Assembly (NCBI GenBank): GCA_020638675.1
Contig: JACKID010000001.1
Span: forward strand, 124,001 to 188,000
Reading direction: 5' to 3'
Source of the DNA: Planctomycetota bacterium
Lineage (GTDB): Bacteria > Planctomycetota > UBA8742 > UBA2392
DNA length: 64,000 bases
Shown: piece after piece, positions 1 to 7,562 of the stretch
How positions within the stretch are numbered: the stretch's first letter is position 1
Layout: every line of letters starts with the position of its first letter
The notes under the pieces: generated by a model
What the model was told of the DNA's origin: nothing
Database searches by the model: none
Seen by the model: only the letters and a program-made list of their open reading frames with translations
Made by a program: the position numbers and the translations under genes

Positions 1-787
1 TCTCGATGCGGACGACACGCGCTTCCTTGATGTTCCAGTAGAAGCTGCCGCTGCGGGTGGCTTCGATGGTCGGCTTGCCGAGGTCTTCGTTCTGGAGCTC
101 GCCGGTCATGCTGATCTCGAGCGAAACGCGCAGCAGCTCGGCGCCTTCTTCCTTGACGATCTCTTCGGCCTTGCAGGTGGCGCTGACCTTGGTGAGCTTG
201 ACGTTCTCGTCTTCGCCCATCATGGCCTTGATGTCTTCTTCCTTCGGCTCCCAGCTTTCACCGACCTTGACTTCGCGGTTCGGGATGAAGGCGTTGAACA
301 GCGGGTCCTTCTTGCTGAGCTCTTTCTTGACGCCGCTCAGCTCCGCGTCGCCTTCTTCGAGCTTGCCGACGTAGGCCTTCTTGTCCGCGTTCCAGGTGAA
401 CAGGATCGAGACGCCCTTCATCTCGGAGTCTTCCTCGACCGGGTCAGACGGCGGCTGGCCCATGTTGGTGGTTTCGGTGGTCTCGGTGCCTTCGGTCCAG
501 CGGATGCGGATGCTGGTCGGCTTGCCGTCGGCGTTCACTTCGAGGATGTCGATGACCTTCGTTTCGTTGGAGGTCTTCTTCTCGTTCTGCAGGACCATTT
601 CCTGGTCCTTGGGCTTAACATTGGTTTCGTTGGAATCTTCGGTCTTCTCGGTACGGCGCTCCATGGCCTTGTAGGTGTCCTTGAGCAACACCGACCGGGC
701 TTCTTCCTTCTTGTCCTGCGCGAACGCAGGCATTGCCAGTGCGCCCAGCATCAGCGCGGCCAGCGACATCGTCAGCACCTTCTTCAT
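1..787 (-). CDS. Secreted protein of unknown function, cut by the window edge
   Basis: The reading frame starts at 787 and is still open at base 1, giving at least 262 residues. The N-terminus is a clear signal peptide: two lysines, a hydrophobic core, then an AFA-Q cleavage site near residue 23. The mature part is hydrophilic and rich in Glu and Lys, with no motif I recognise. A phrase near VKVGESWEP resembles secreted beta-rich proteins that planctomycete genomes carry in numbers, but this is only an impression. An AGGAG ribosome site lies 7 bases before the ATG and overlaps a small palindrome. Function unknown; export to the periplasm or surface is well supported. Confidence 0.85.
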   Translation of the reverse strand, partial: MKKVLTMSLAALMLGALAMPAFAQDKKEEARSVLLKDTYKAMERRTEKTEDSNETNVKPKDQEMVLQNEKKTSNETKVIDILEVNADGKPTSIRIRWTEGTETTETTNMGQPPSDPVEEDSEMKGVSILFTWNADKKAYVGKLEEGDAELSGVKKELSKKDPLFNAFIPNREVKVGESWEPKEEDIKAMMGEDENVKLTKVSATCKAEEIVKEEGAELLRVSLEISMTGELQNEDLGKPTIEATRSGSFYWNIKEARVVRIE

Positions 788-796
788 GTTCGTTCT

Positions 797-818
797 CCTA
801 TGGGACCCCAATAGGGTC
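797..818 (-). promoter_or_regulatory. Two mutually exclusive small hairpins over the ribosome site
   Basis: In the leader of the secreted protein gene, CCTAT (797-801) can pair with ATAGG (811-815), which would hide the ribosome site. GACCC (804-808) can instead pair with GGGTC (814-818), which would free it. The two pairings share bases. Both stems are only 5 bp, so this may be chance. Confidence 0.2.
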
Positions 819-930
819 TAGTCCGTGAACGTGCAGATTCCTTTCACACGCAAAATGCATATCCGGGGTCACTTTTCTACGCAAGTGCCCGGATGGTAAG
901 TGGTTGTGTGCGTTTGGGGTGTTGAAACTG

Positions 931-1075
931 CCTTGCGCGAAGACGCGAAGTTCAGCGAAGACGCGAAGGACTGCAACTGCTGCCTCGCGCAGAGACCACA
1001 GAGTTCAGAGAGGAAGGGCTCCTCCGTGACCTCTGTGGTCTCTGTGCGGGATGCTTTTCTTCGGGTCTTCGCGCC
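931..1075. repeat. Nested inverted repeat, CAGAGACCACAGAG class
   Basis: This fills most of the 311-bp gap between the first two genes. An outer arm reads GCGAAGACGCGAAG (about 936-949) and its partner CTTCGGGTCTTCGCG lies near 1059-1073. An inner arm GCAGAGACCACAGAG (about 989-1003) pairs with CTCTGTGGTCTCTGTGC (about 1031-1047). A second copy of the inner part lies at 5897-5955. No gene is visible in the gap. Confidence 0.8.
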
Positions 1076-1098
1076 GACTTCGGGTTTTTGCGCAAAGC

Positions 1099-2898
1099 CT
1101 AGTGATTCGTCGCGAACTCTGACGAAGCCAGCAGGGCGAACATGATGTCCTCGTAGGCCTGGCTGACATTCCCGGTTTCCTTGACGAATGCCTTCATCTC
1201 GCGGGCTTCGCTGCTGGTCGGGCGGCGGCTGAGCACGGTCAGATACAGCTTCTCCAGCCTTTCGTCGTCGCTCTTTACCTCATTGACCAGCTTCCAGATC
1301 AGCGTGCCGCGGCGCGAGCCGGACAGGTTGTTGGTCACGTCGCCGTTCATCACCAGCAGGGCCTGGTCAATCGTCAGGCTGAAGCCGTCGGCCTCGAGCA
1401 TCTCGTCATCGTTGCCCACTCGCGCATAGCCCTGCGCCATGGTGCGGCGCAGCACCCACGAGTCATCCATCTTGTCGTACCAGCCCGCGAAGCGGTTGAG
1501 CGCTTCTTCGTCGAAGTAGTAGTCGCGCATGTTCGGGTCGTCGCTCTTTTCCATCTGCTTCATGCGCCCGGTGTAGCGCTTGCGCATCTGCTCGGAGAGG
1601 CTGCCGCTGCGCATGCGCAGGGACTTCACCAGGTCGTTGCCGCCGGCGATCTCGACGAACGTGCCGAAGAACTGCTCGGGGTTCAGCTGCCGCACGGCCG
1701 CGCTTGCGAAGTGCCAGCTCTCGGCCTTCTCGGACGCCCCGCGGCTGCTGAGCTGGTAGGTCTTGCTGTTCAGGATCGCGCGGTAGAGGCGCTTGATGTC
1801 GTACTTGTTGTCGATCAGGTCCTGCCCCAGGAACTCCAGCAGCTCGGGGTGGCTGGGCTCATTGAAGCTGTTGAAATCGTCGACCGGGTTCAGGATGCCC
1901 ATGCCGAAGGCGAAGCTCCAGAAGCGGTTGGCGATGTAGTTCGCGGTCTGCTTGTTCTCGCTGCTGACCATCCACTTGGCCATCGCCGGGCGCCAGAACT
2001 TTCGGTTCTCGGTCTTGATCTCTTTTCCGTCGAGCGTGATCGGCTTGTTGTAGCGCTCGGCCACCTTGCGGGCTTCGCGCACCTCGGCCGGGAGTTTTTC
2101 CATCGCCGCATCCGGCAGCGGGCGCAGCGGCGCATCGTTGTCGCTGATCGCCGGGTCCGCGGGCACGTTGCGCACGTTCAGGCGCAGTTGTATCGGCGAC
2201 CAGAAGCTGGCGATGCCGTTGAAGGTCTCCTGCTTCCAGGAGTCTTCGTATGGGTGGTCGTGGCATTCGGCGCACTGGATCTGCACGCCGGTCAGGTTCT
2301 TGGTCACCACGCCGGCCGAGTTGGCGGTCTTGAACGGCACTTCGCGGACGTAGATCGCGACGGCCGGGTTTTCGCTGAGGCTGCCTTCGGCGGCGATCAG
2401 GTCGTAGATGATGTCGCTGAACTTGTCGCCCTTGTTGATGCGCTCGGAGAACCACTCGGCGAACAGGTGGCTGGAGCCGCCGAAGTCGCGCCCGGAACGC
2501 CCGAGCATGATGTTGGTCCACAGGTCGGCGATGTGCTCACCGAAGCGCCTGTCGTCGACCAGCCTGGCGATGAGCGTGCGGCGCTTTTCCTTCTCTTTGT
2601 CGGCGGTGAACGCGATGACTTCGTCGGCCGTCGGCGGCAGCCCCACGGTGTCGAGGTAGACGCGGCGGATGAACTCTTCGTCGCTGCACTCGTCGGTGGG
2701 CTTGATCTTGTCGCGCTCCCAGACCTTCTTGATCTCGGCGTCGATGCGGTTGCTGACTTCGCGCTCCGGCGACTTGGTGGTGGTGGCTTTGTCCGGCGGA
2801 AGCTCCTGCGCGCCGGCCGTGCCGCCACTGAACGCAATAGCGCCGCAAGCAACAGCAGCGGCTAGAGTTACACCGAGTAGCGCAATCTTCTTCAGCAT
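1099..2898 (-). CDS. Secreted DUF1549/DUF1553 protein with CxxCH motif
   Basis: This 599-residue protein has a signal peptide ending near residue 30. A DUF1549-like region (about 45-245) contains IRRVYLDTVGLPPT and the heme-type motif C209-AE-C212-H213, followed by DHP. A DUF1553-like region follows (about 300-570), with SHPELLEFLGQDLI and YRAILNSKTYQLS. Proteins of this architecture are abundant in Planctomycetota, usually called Planctomycete cytochrome-related, and are placed in the periplasm; the substrate is unknown. The family often sits beside a DUF1501 gene, but none is present here. Heme attachment at C209/C212 is inferred from the motif only. Confidence 0.93.
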   Translation of the reverse strand: MLKKIALLGVTLAAAVACGAIAFSGGTAGAQELPPDKATTTKSPEREVSNRIDAEIKKVWERDKIKPTDECSDEEFIRRVYLDTVGLPPTADEVIAFTADKEKEKRRTLIARLVDDRRFGEHIADLWTNIMLGRSGRDFGGSSHLFAEWFSERINKGDKFSDIIYDLIAAEGSLSENPAVAIYVREVPFKTANSAGVVTKNLTGVQIQCAECHDHPYEDSWKQETFNGIASFWSPIQLRLNVRNVPADPAISDNDAPLRPLPDAAMEKLPAEVREARKVAERYNKPITLDGKEIKTENRKFWRPAMAKWMVSSENKQTANYIANRFWSFAFGMGILNPVDDFNSFNEPSHPELLEFLGQDLIDNKYDIKRLYRAILNSKTYQLSSRGASEKAESWHFASAAVRQLNPEQFFGTFVEIAGGNDLVKSLRMRSGSLSEQMRKRYTGRMKQMEKSDDPNMRDYYFDEEALNRFAGWYDKMDDSWVLRRTMAQGYARVGNDDEMLEADGFSLTIDQALLVMNGDVTNNLSGSRRGTLIWKLVNEVKSDDERLEKLYLTVLSRRPTSSEAREMKAFVKETGNVSQAYEDIMFALLASSEFATNH

Positions 2899-3027
2899 GG
2901 CTGGCTCCGCATCCGGGACGGGCTATCTAACACGGGCCACCCGCGGTGGTTTCGCGGGAAATTTGGGGCGGCGCTCAGACCGCCGGTGCTAGAACATTGG
3001 CGTCCACAACCAGCACGGGAGACAGCC

Positions 3028-3330
3028 ATGATCCTGATTCGTGATGTGTTCCAGCTTAAATTCGGCAAGAGCAAGGAAGCCGTCGCGGCATGGAAGGAAG
3101 GCCTCGCCATGTTCGAGAAGGCGGGCATGACGGGCGGACAGACGCGCCTGTTGACCGACCTGGTCGGCAACTACTACACGCTGGTGTTCGAGGCGCAGTT
3201 CGAGTCACTCACCGCGTGGGAAGAGATGATGAAGACCCACATGGGCAAGCAGGAGTGGAAAGACTGGCACGCCAAGGTGCTGCAGTACAACGAAAGCGGC
3301 CACCGCGAGATTTTCAATATCGTGCAGTAG
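3028..3330 (+). CDS. NIPSNAP/ABM-like small alpha-beta barrel protein
   Basis: A 100-residue protein starting at the ATG at 3028, with GGGAG 6 bases upstream; an in-frame start 42 bases earlier lacks such a site. The sequence opens with a beta strand (ILIRDVFQLKFGK), then an amphipathic helix containing AAWKEGLAMFEKAG, a strand (YYTLVFEAQFESL), and an aromatic helix with TAWEEMM, ending in a short strand. This pattern fits dimeric alpha-beta barrel proteins of the NIPSNAP/ABM type. Members act as small oxygenases or have unknown roles, and no catalytic residue can be assigned here. It is convergent with the DoxX gene. Confidence 0.7.
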   Translation: MILIRDVFQLKFGKSKEAVAAWKEGLAMFEKAGMTGGQTRLLTDLVGNYYTLVFEAQFESLTAWEEMMKTHMGKQEWKDWHAKVLQYNESGHREIFNIVQ

Positions 3331-3348
3331 CAGCGGCCATCTTCCGCA

Positions 3349-3379
3349 GAGGCCACGGACAACACATCTCCGTGGCCTC
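3349..3379. terminator. Hairpin between convergent genes, possible bidirectional terminator
   Basis: A perfect 11-bp stem GAGGCCACGGA / TCCGTGGCCTC with a 9-base loop lies between two convergent stops. It lacks a long T tract on either side, so termination is probable but not certain. Confidence 0.5.
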
Positions 3380-3394
3380 GACGCGATGCCTGCC

Positions 3395-3919
3395 CTAGGC
3401 GGCCGCCAGCCGCGCAGAGGACGCCAGTTCGTCAGCGGCTTTCCGTGCGGGACGTCGGCGCCATGCCGCGACGACGAGAGTATCCAGTGAAAGCCGACCC
3501 GGGCCGGTGCACGCGAGTGCCAGGAACGGAATCAGAAACAGCATCGCCGGTTCCTTGCTGAACCATGTCTGGGATTCGCCGGAGAAGAAGCGCATGGCGG
3601 CCGTCTCCATCGACCATGGGTCCGCACTGTGCGCGACGAAAACGGCTACGCACATCGCGAACACCACCGGTACGGCCGCGAGACGCGTGCCGAGCCCGAC
3701 GATCACGAGCGCTGCGCAGGCGAACTCGGCAAACGTGACCAGCACCAGGCTGAGCTGCGGGCCAAGTCCGATCGGGTCACCCATCATTGCGAAGTTGCCG
3801 TCTAACAGCATGTTCAGCTTGCCGAGGCCGTGGCTCAGCATGTAGCTACCGACGCCAATCCTCAGAATCAGCAGCCCGACGGATGCGGCCCAATTTCTGG
3901 TTTTGTTTTGCATCATCAT
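3395..3919 (-). CDS. DoxX family membrane protein
   Basis: This 174-residue protein has four hydrophobic segments in the DoxX order: a first helix with GLLILRIGVGSYMLSHGLGKL, a second with LVLVTFAEFACAALVIVGLGTRLAAVPV, a third with AMCVAVFVAHS, and a fourth near LFLIPFLALACTG. The RIGVG and HG-K residues of helix 1 are typical. DoxX-like proteins are inner-membrane proteins tied to redox or quinone functions, often with no proven role. Three ATG codons lie in a row (3919, 3916, 3913) behind an AGGAGA site, so the exact start is open by two residues. It is the last gene of the ArsR-AHSA1 operon. Confidence 0.85.
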   Translation of the reverse strand: MMMQNKTRNWAASVGLLILRIGVGSYMLSHGLGKLNMLLDGNFAMMGDPIGLGPQLSLVLVTFAEFACAALVIVGLGTRLAAVPVVFAMCVAVFVAHSADPWSMETAAMRFFSGESQTWFSKEPAMLFLIPFLALACTGPGRLSLDTLVVAAWRRRPARKAADELASSARLAAA

Positions 3920-3942
3920 GTCTCCTGTGCGTGAGGCATCTC

Positions 3943-3966
3943 GCCCCGGGGGCTGGGCCCCGGGGC
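3943..3966 (-). repeat. GC-rich hairpin inside the ArsR-AHSA1-DoxX operon
   Basis: GCCCCGGG and CCCGGGGC form an 8-bp stem between the tandem AHSA1 gene and doxX. There is no T tract. It could stabilise or partly terminate the operon transcript; it also resembles the CCCGGGC part of the repeats at 35147 and 59297. Confidence 0.4.
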
Positions 3967-3984
3967 GTCGTGTAGATATTCGAA

Positions 3985-4896
3985 TCAGGACATCTTGGCG
4001 ATGTACGCCGCGGCCTTGGCCAGGTGCTGTTCGCCGCCTTCGATGGCGCCGTACTGCTCGACCACGACGTCGCGCGAAGGCTTGTCCGGAAACACGTTGT
4101 GCAGGTTCACGGTCGTCTTGCCCATGAACTCGGTGAACGTGATCGTGCCCCGGAACCAGATGTCCTCCGGCCCGGTGCCGTGCTTGTACGAGATCAGCTC
4201 CGGCTCGACGATTTCCGTGTACTCGGTGTAGTTCTTGAACACTGTCCCGTCCGCGGCAACCATCGTGTACTTCCACGCGCCGCCCTCCCGGAAATCCATC
4301 TCTTGCGTCTTGTTGGTGAAACCGTCCGGTCCCCACCACTTGTCCATGTGTTCCGGCTTGGTGAATACTTCCCAAACCAGTTTGCGCGGCGCGTCAAACG
4401 TGCGGTTGACGACAATGCCGCGGTCGGCCGTGACGACTTCGGCCAGTTTCTCAAGCGACGTGCCCCAGCCCGCGCGGCTCATGTCGTTGAACTCCGGCAG
4501 GACGCCGGTCTGGCGTACGATCATGCGCGTGCGTTCGCCCAGGTCCTCCAGCGTGACGTCGATGGTCGTCTCGCCGTGCCAGTCGCCCGGGAAGCCGATC
4601 TCGGCCGGGCGGATCTTCTTGCCGCTTGCGTCGGCAAAGTGGGTGTCGCACACCAGCTTGCCCGGCGGCGCGATCTCGCGGAACACGCCGGCCGTGTAGT
4701 GCGTCTTGCCGTCCGGCCCGCGCATGGCGAGCAGCAGCTTGCCGCCGACTTTCAGATCGATCTTGGGGTCCGGCGAGCTGTAGTGTTTCGGGCCCCACCA
4801 CCTGGCGAGATGCTCCGGCTTGGTCCACGCGTCCCACACCAGCCCAATCGCCGCCTCGAAAGTGCGCGTGATTACAAGTTCATTCCCGGTTGTCAT
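3985..4896 (-). CDS. Tandem AHSA1/SRPBCC domain protein
   Basis: This 303-residue protein is two SRPBCC (AHSA1-type) domains in a row. Domain 1 (about 1-155) opens with LVITRTFEAAIGLVWDAWT and KPEHLARWWGP. Domain 2 (about 157-303) opens with IVVNRTFDAPRKLVWEVFT and KPEHMDKWWGP. Each repeats the strand-helix start and WWGP signature of single-domain relatives of about 150 residues, so this arose by duplication and fusion. SRPBCC proteins bind hydrophobic ligands in a deep pocket, and AHSA1-type members next to ArsR regulators are common with unknown ligands. It lies 28 bases after another AHSA1 gene, in one operon. Confidence 0.9.
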   Translation of the reverse strand: MTTGNELVITRTFEAAIGLVWDAWTKPEHLARWWGPKHYSSPDPKIDLKVGGKLLLAMRGPDGKTHYTAGVFREIAPPGKLVCDTHFADASGKKIRPAEIGFPGDWHGETTIDVTLEDLGERTRMIVRQTGVLPEFNDMSRAGWGTSLEKLAEVVTADRGIVVNRTFDAPRKLVWEVFTKPEHMDKWWGPDGFTNKTQEMDFREGGAWKYTMVAADGTVFKNYTEYTEIVEPELISYKHGTGPEDIWFRGTITFTEFMGKTTVNLHNVFPDKPSRDVVVEQYGAIEGGEQHLAKAAAYIAKMS

Positions 4897-4924
4897 TCTA
4901 AGTCTCCTTTGAGTCGAATTGTCA

Positions 4925-5434
4925 CTACTCCGTTGCGCCCGCGAGGAACGCGTCGAGCTGGTCGAAGGTGCCGCCGAAGCCCTGGTTCATGCTGGGGATC
5001 ATGCCCTGCCAGGTGCTCCACTCGGCGTCGCTATCTGTGAGCGGTTTGCCGCGCAGGGTGAGCAGCGTCCTGTCGCCTTTCTCTGCCAGCGTGAGCGTGT
5101 TTTCGATTTCGCGCGGCCAACTGTCCGCGATCTGCGGGAACGGCGGCGCGGTGATCTCGGCCTGCTCGTTGCTGAACGAGCTTACGTAGACCAGCTTCGA
5201 CTCGGGCGCGATCTCGCGGTAGACGAACTTGCCCCACATGTCGCTGCCGGGCGAGGCCATCTTGTACAGAAACGTCCCGCCCGGTTTCAGCTCGAGGCGC
5301 GCGACGCTTAGCGCCATGCCCTTCGGGCCCCACCACTTCTCGAGGTGTTCTCTCGTTGTCCACGCCTGCCACACAAGGCTGCGCGGCGCGGCAAATTCAC
5401 GCGTGATCACCAGTTCATTTCTTTCTGCGGGCAT
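4925..5434 (-). CDS. AHSA1/SRPBCC domain protein
   Basis: A single 169-residue SRPBCC domain. It shows the start LVITREFAAPRSLVWQAWT, then HLEKWWGPKGM, a GG-F turn, and a C-terminal helix containing SMNQGFGGTFDQLDAFL. Its length and motifs match stand-alone AHSA1-type proteins. The start overlaps the end of the ArsR gene by 20 bases, which implies translational coupling. The paired ArsR is therefore the likely regulator. The ligand or client is unknown. Confidence 0.9.
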   Translation of the reverse strand: MPAERNELVITREFAAPRSLVWQAWTTREHLEKWWGPKGMALSVARLELKPGGTFLYKMASPGSDMWGKFVYREIAPESKLVYVSSFSNEQAEITAPPFPQIADSWPREIENTLTLAEKGDRTLLTLRGKPLTDSDAEWSTWQGMIPSMNQGFGGTFDQLDAFLAGATE

Positions 5435-5765
5435 GCTTCTTCTCTTTCTGGAGTTGTTTCAGGTAGTCGTCGAGCTTGTCGAAGCTTTCCTCCCAGTGCT
5501 TGCGGTAGCGCTCGACCCAGCCCGCCACGTCTTTCAGCGGCTCGGCGTTGAGCTTGCACGGGCGGTACTGCGCCTCGCGCCCGCGCTCGATCAATCCTGC
5601 GCGCTCCAGCACCTTCAGGTGTTTGCTCACGGCCGGCATGGACATCTCGAACGGCTCGGCCAGCTCGGTGACCGAGCGCTCGCCCTGCGCCAGACGTGAC
5701 AGGATCGCGCGGCGGGTAGGGTCAGCCAGCGCGGCAAACACGGAATCAAGCTGTTCTTCAAGCAT
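5415..5765 (-). CDS. ArsR/SmtB-type transcriptional regulator
   Basis: A 116-residue winged-helix regulator. The core runs FAALADPTRRAILSRLAQG, then SVTELAEPFEMSMPAVSKHLKVLERAGLIERGREAQ, the classic ArsR recognition helix and wing. No cysteine-rich metal site is seen, in line with the non-metal ArsR subgroup found beside AHSA1 genes. The start chosen is the ATG at 5765; the frame stays open upstream through the presumed promoter. It heads a four-gene operon with two AHSA1-type proteins and DoxX, and probably represses it from the AACC-N4-GGTT site just upstream. Confidence 0.92.
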   Translation of the reverse strand: MLEEQLDSVFAALADPTRRAILSRLAQGERSVTELAEPFEMSMPAVSKHLKVLERAGLIERGREAQYRPCKLNAEPLKDVAGWVERYRKHWEESFDKLDDYLKQLQKEKKHARRKK

Positions 5766-5772
5766 CGTATTG

Positions 5773-5784
5773 AACCATTCGGTT
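5773..5784. promoter_or_regulatory. Candidate ArsR operator AACC-N4-GGTT
   Basis: AACCATTCGGTT is an inverted repeat directly before the arsR start, in an A/T-rich patch. A similar AAC-N6-GTT unit follows at 5789-5800. Position and symmetry fit self-repression by ArsR, but there is no direct evidence of binding. Confidence 0.4.
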
Positions 5785-5846
5785 ACATAACTAATAGGTT
5801 TAATACACCGGCGCACGTCGAGAGTCAAACGCGATCTCGAAAAAAG

Positions 5847-6010
5847 CCTCACGCCACGACGCGACGAGCGCCAAGGCGCCACGAAAAGCATTTCGCACAG
5901 AGACCACAGAGTTCACAGAGGCAGCTTTCTCTGCGTTCTCTGTGGTCTCTGTGCGAGACAAGCTTTTGCAGTTCTTCCTGTCTTCGTGCGGCCTTCGAGT
6001 CTTCGCGCAA
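5847..6010. repeat. Nested inverted repeat, CAGAGACCACAGAG class, second copy
   Basis: This occupies the roughly 300-bp divergent gap between arsR and the dioxygenase. The inner arms GCACAGAGACCACAGAG (about 5895-5911) and CTCTGTGGTCTCTGTGC (about 5938-5954) are perfect complements. A decayed outer part resembling 'cgccaaggcg' and 'tcttcgcgc' flanks them. It shares its core with the repeat at 931-1075. Confidence 0.8.
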
Positions 6011-6064
6011 TAGCAGTTCGGGATTGCCCAAACCAATCGCGGCGTTATAGCGCGGAGGCACATC

Positions 6065-6862
6065 ATGGCGCGCATGCCGGTTCACTTTGTTCCGCACGGG
6101 GGCGGCCCCTGGCCGTTTGTGGACCTGCCGATGTTTGACAAGGCCGGACAGCCCGAGCTCGCCGCGTTCCTGCGCGATCTGCCGGCCGCGTTGCCCGAGC
6201 GCCCGAAGGCCCTGCTGGTCATCTCGGCCCACTGGGAAGCGCGCGTGCCGACGGTGATGACCAGCCCGCGCCCGCCCATGCTCTACGACTACTACGGGTT
6301 CCCGCCGGAGTCCTACGAGATCGTTTGGCCGGCCCCCGGCGATCCGGCGCTGGCCGCGCGCGTGCGCGAGCTGTTGCACACGGCCGGCTTCGAGAGCGCC
6401 GAGGACCCTGAACGCGGCTTCGACCACGGCACGTTTGTACCGCTCAAGCTTTCATTCCCGGCTGCGGACGTGCCCACCGTGCAACTGAGTTTGATCGGCG
6501 ACCTCGACCCCGCGCGGCATATCGCGCTCGGACGCGCGCTCGCGCCCCTGCGTGACGAGGGCGTGGTGATCATCGGCAGCGGCATGAGCTACCACGATTT
6601 GAGGGGCTTCTTCCGCGACCCGCGCGAAGTCTCGCAGACCTTCGACGCATGGCTGCAAAAGGCCGTCACGGCCGAGCCGGCCCAACGCAACGAGCTGCTG
6701 ATCCACTGGGCCAAAGCCCCCGCCGCCCGCCAGGCCCACCCCCGCGAGGAGCACCTGATGCCCCTGATGGTCACGGCCGGAGCAGCCGAGCAAGACACAG
6801 CCACAATCCCCTACACCGGAACCTTTGCCAACGCCCGTATCACGGGCGTTCGGTTTGGGTAG
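6065..6862 (+). CDS. LigB/DODA-type extradiol dioxygenase
   Basis: This 265-residue protein matches the class III extradiol dioxygenase family that includes YgiD and plant DOPA dioxygenase. Landmarks are VHFVPHGGGP (metal-ligand His), ALLVISAHWEA (second His), YDYYGFPPE, FDHGTFVPL (conserved His-Gly), and VIIGSGMSYHDLRGF. The length matches the family. Such enzymes open catechol-type rings with Fe(II) or zinc, but the natural substrate is usually unknown. A GGAGG site lies about 8 bases before the ATG. A degraded copy of its 3' end lies at 8090-8221, past the TetR and methyltransferase genes. Confidence 0.9.
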   Translation: MARMPVHFVPHGGGPWPFVDLPMFDKAGQPELAAFLRDLPAALPERPKALLVISAHWEARVPTVMTSPRPPMLYDYYGFPPESYEIVWPAPGDPALAARVRELLHTAGFESAEDPERGFDHGTFVPLKLSFPAADVPTVQLSLIGDLDPARHIALGRALAPLRDEGVVIIGSGMSYHDLRGFFRDPREVSQTFDAWLQKAVTAEPAQRNELLIHWAKAPAARQAHPREEHLMPLMVTAGAAEQDTATIPYTGTFANARITGVRFG

Positions 6863-6871
6863 GCGCGCGAC

Positions 6872-7519
6872 TCAGCGGGGCAGCAGCGACGAAGTCAGCG
6901 TCCGGGCGAGCCACTTTTGGTAGCGGGCTTCCGACCAGCCTGCGTGCTCGAGCAGCAGTTGCCGAACTTCGGCACTCGCGAGCACCCAGATTGTCCGGGC
7001 CGCGTCGTCGAGCTTCATCGAGTCGTGCAGCGGCCCGCTTGCGGCCAGGCTGCGTGCGAGCGCCTTCATGTTCTTGAATCGATTGCGCTGCATCGCGCTC
7101 AGCAACTCGGCTAGTTCCGGCTCGCTGCGCGCGGCATTCCGGATCATGAAATGGACCGGCGCGACGCGCGCGAGGATTTCGCGCATGTGGCGGGCAAAGT
7201 CCCGAAGCGCGCGGCGGCGGTCAGGGTTGCGCATCACGTCCTGTGCCCGGCTTGTCTGCAGCACGGGCGGCCCACCCGGCTCGCCGGACACCAACCGGCC
7301 GAGCAGCCTCGACAGGATGCCGCGCTTCGAGCCGAACGCCGCATACACGGTGGGCACCGCCACACCGGCCTGTTTCGCGATCTCACCGATCGTCGTCTCG
7401 CGATAACCCTTCTCGGCGAATGAGCGGCGGGCCGCCTCCAGTATGCGCTCCTGTCTTTCCCGGGCCTGCTCGCGCCGGCGGGATGCGTCGTACGGGTTGC
7501 GCCTGGATTTGCGGCTCAT
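6872..7519 (-). CDS. TetR family transcriptional regulator
   Basis: A 215-residue TetR-type repressor. The DNA-binding part (about 18-70) reads RQERILEAARRSFAEKGY, then TTIGEIAKQAGVAVPTVYAAFGSKRGIL, the standard helix-turn-helix and its following helix. The C-terminal ligand domain is variable, as usual. The ATG at 7519 is preferred because a GGGTGA site lies 6 bases away; a TTG at 7525 is the alternative. It is divergent from the ICMT-like gene and the intergenic palindrome suggests it controls both. Confidence 0.92.
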   Translation of the reverse strand: MSRKSRRNPYDASRRREQARERQERILEAARRSFAEKGYRETTIGEIAKQAGVAVPTVYAAFGSKRGILSRLLGRLVSGEPGGPPVLQTSRAQDVMRNPDRRRALRDFARHMREILARVAPVHFMIRNAARSEPELAELLSAMQRNRFKNMKALARSLAASGPLHDSMKLDDAARTIWVLASAEVRQLLLEHAGWSEARYQKWLARTLTSSLLPR

Positions 7520-7560
7520 TGACAATCACCCGGGCATATTCGATATAGTCTACATATATC
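7519..7560 (+). promoter_or_regulatory. Divergent promoter with TetR-type palindrome
   Basis: TTGACA (7519-7524) overlaps the tetR start codon. TATAGT (7544-7549) lies 19 bases further and would drive the methyltransferase gene. A palindrome GATATA-N7-TATATC (7542-7560) covers this -10 box and ends 2 bases before the downstream ATG. That is the expected geometry for a TetR operator, and transcription from this promoter would give an almost leaderless mRNA. Confidence 0.45.
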
Positions 7561-7562
7561 TA

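Noticed and set aside
1711..2865. Long open frame of 384 codons opposite the DUF1549 gene
   Set aside because: It is the antisense shadow of a strongly supported gene; high GC keeps the complementary frame open and its product is low in structure and rich in Val, Arg and Gly.
3395..4375. One long frame running through the DoxX gene into the AHSA1 gene
   Set aside because: Only the part from 3919 matches DoxX; the upstream part is an out-of-frame reading of the tandem AHSA1 gene.
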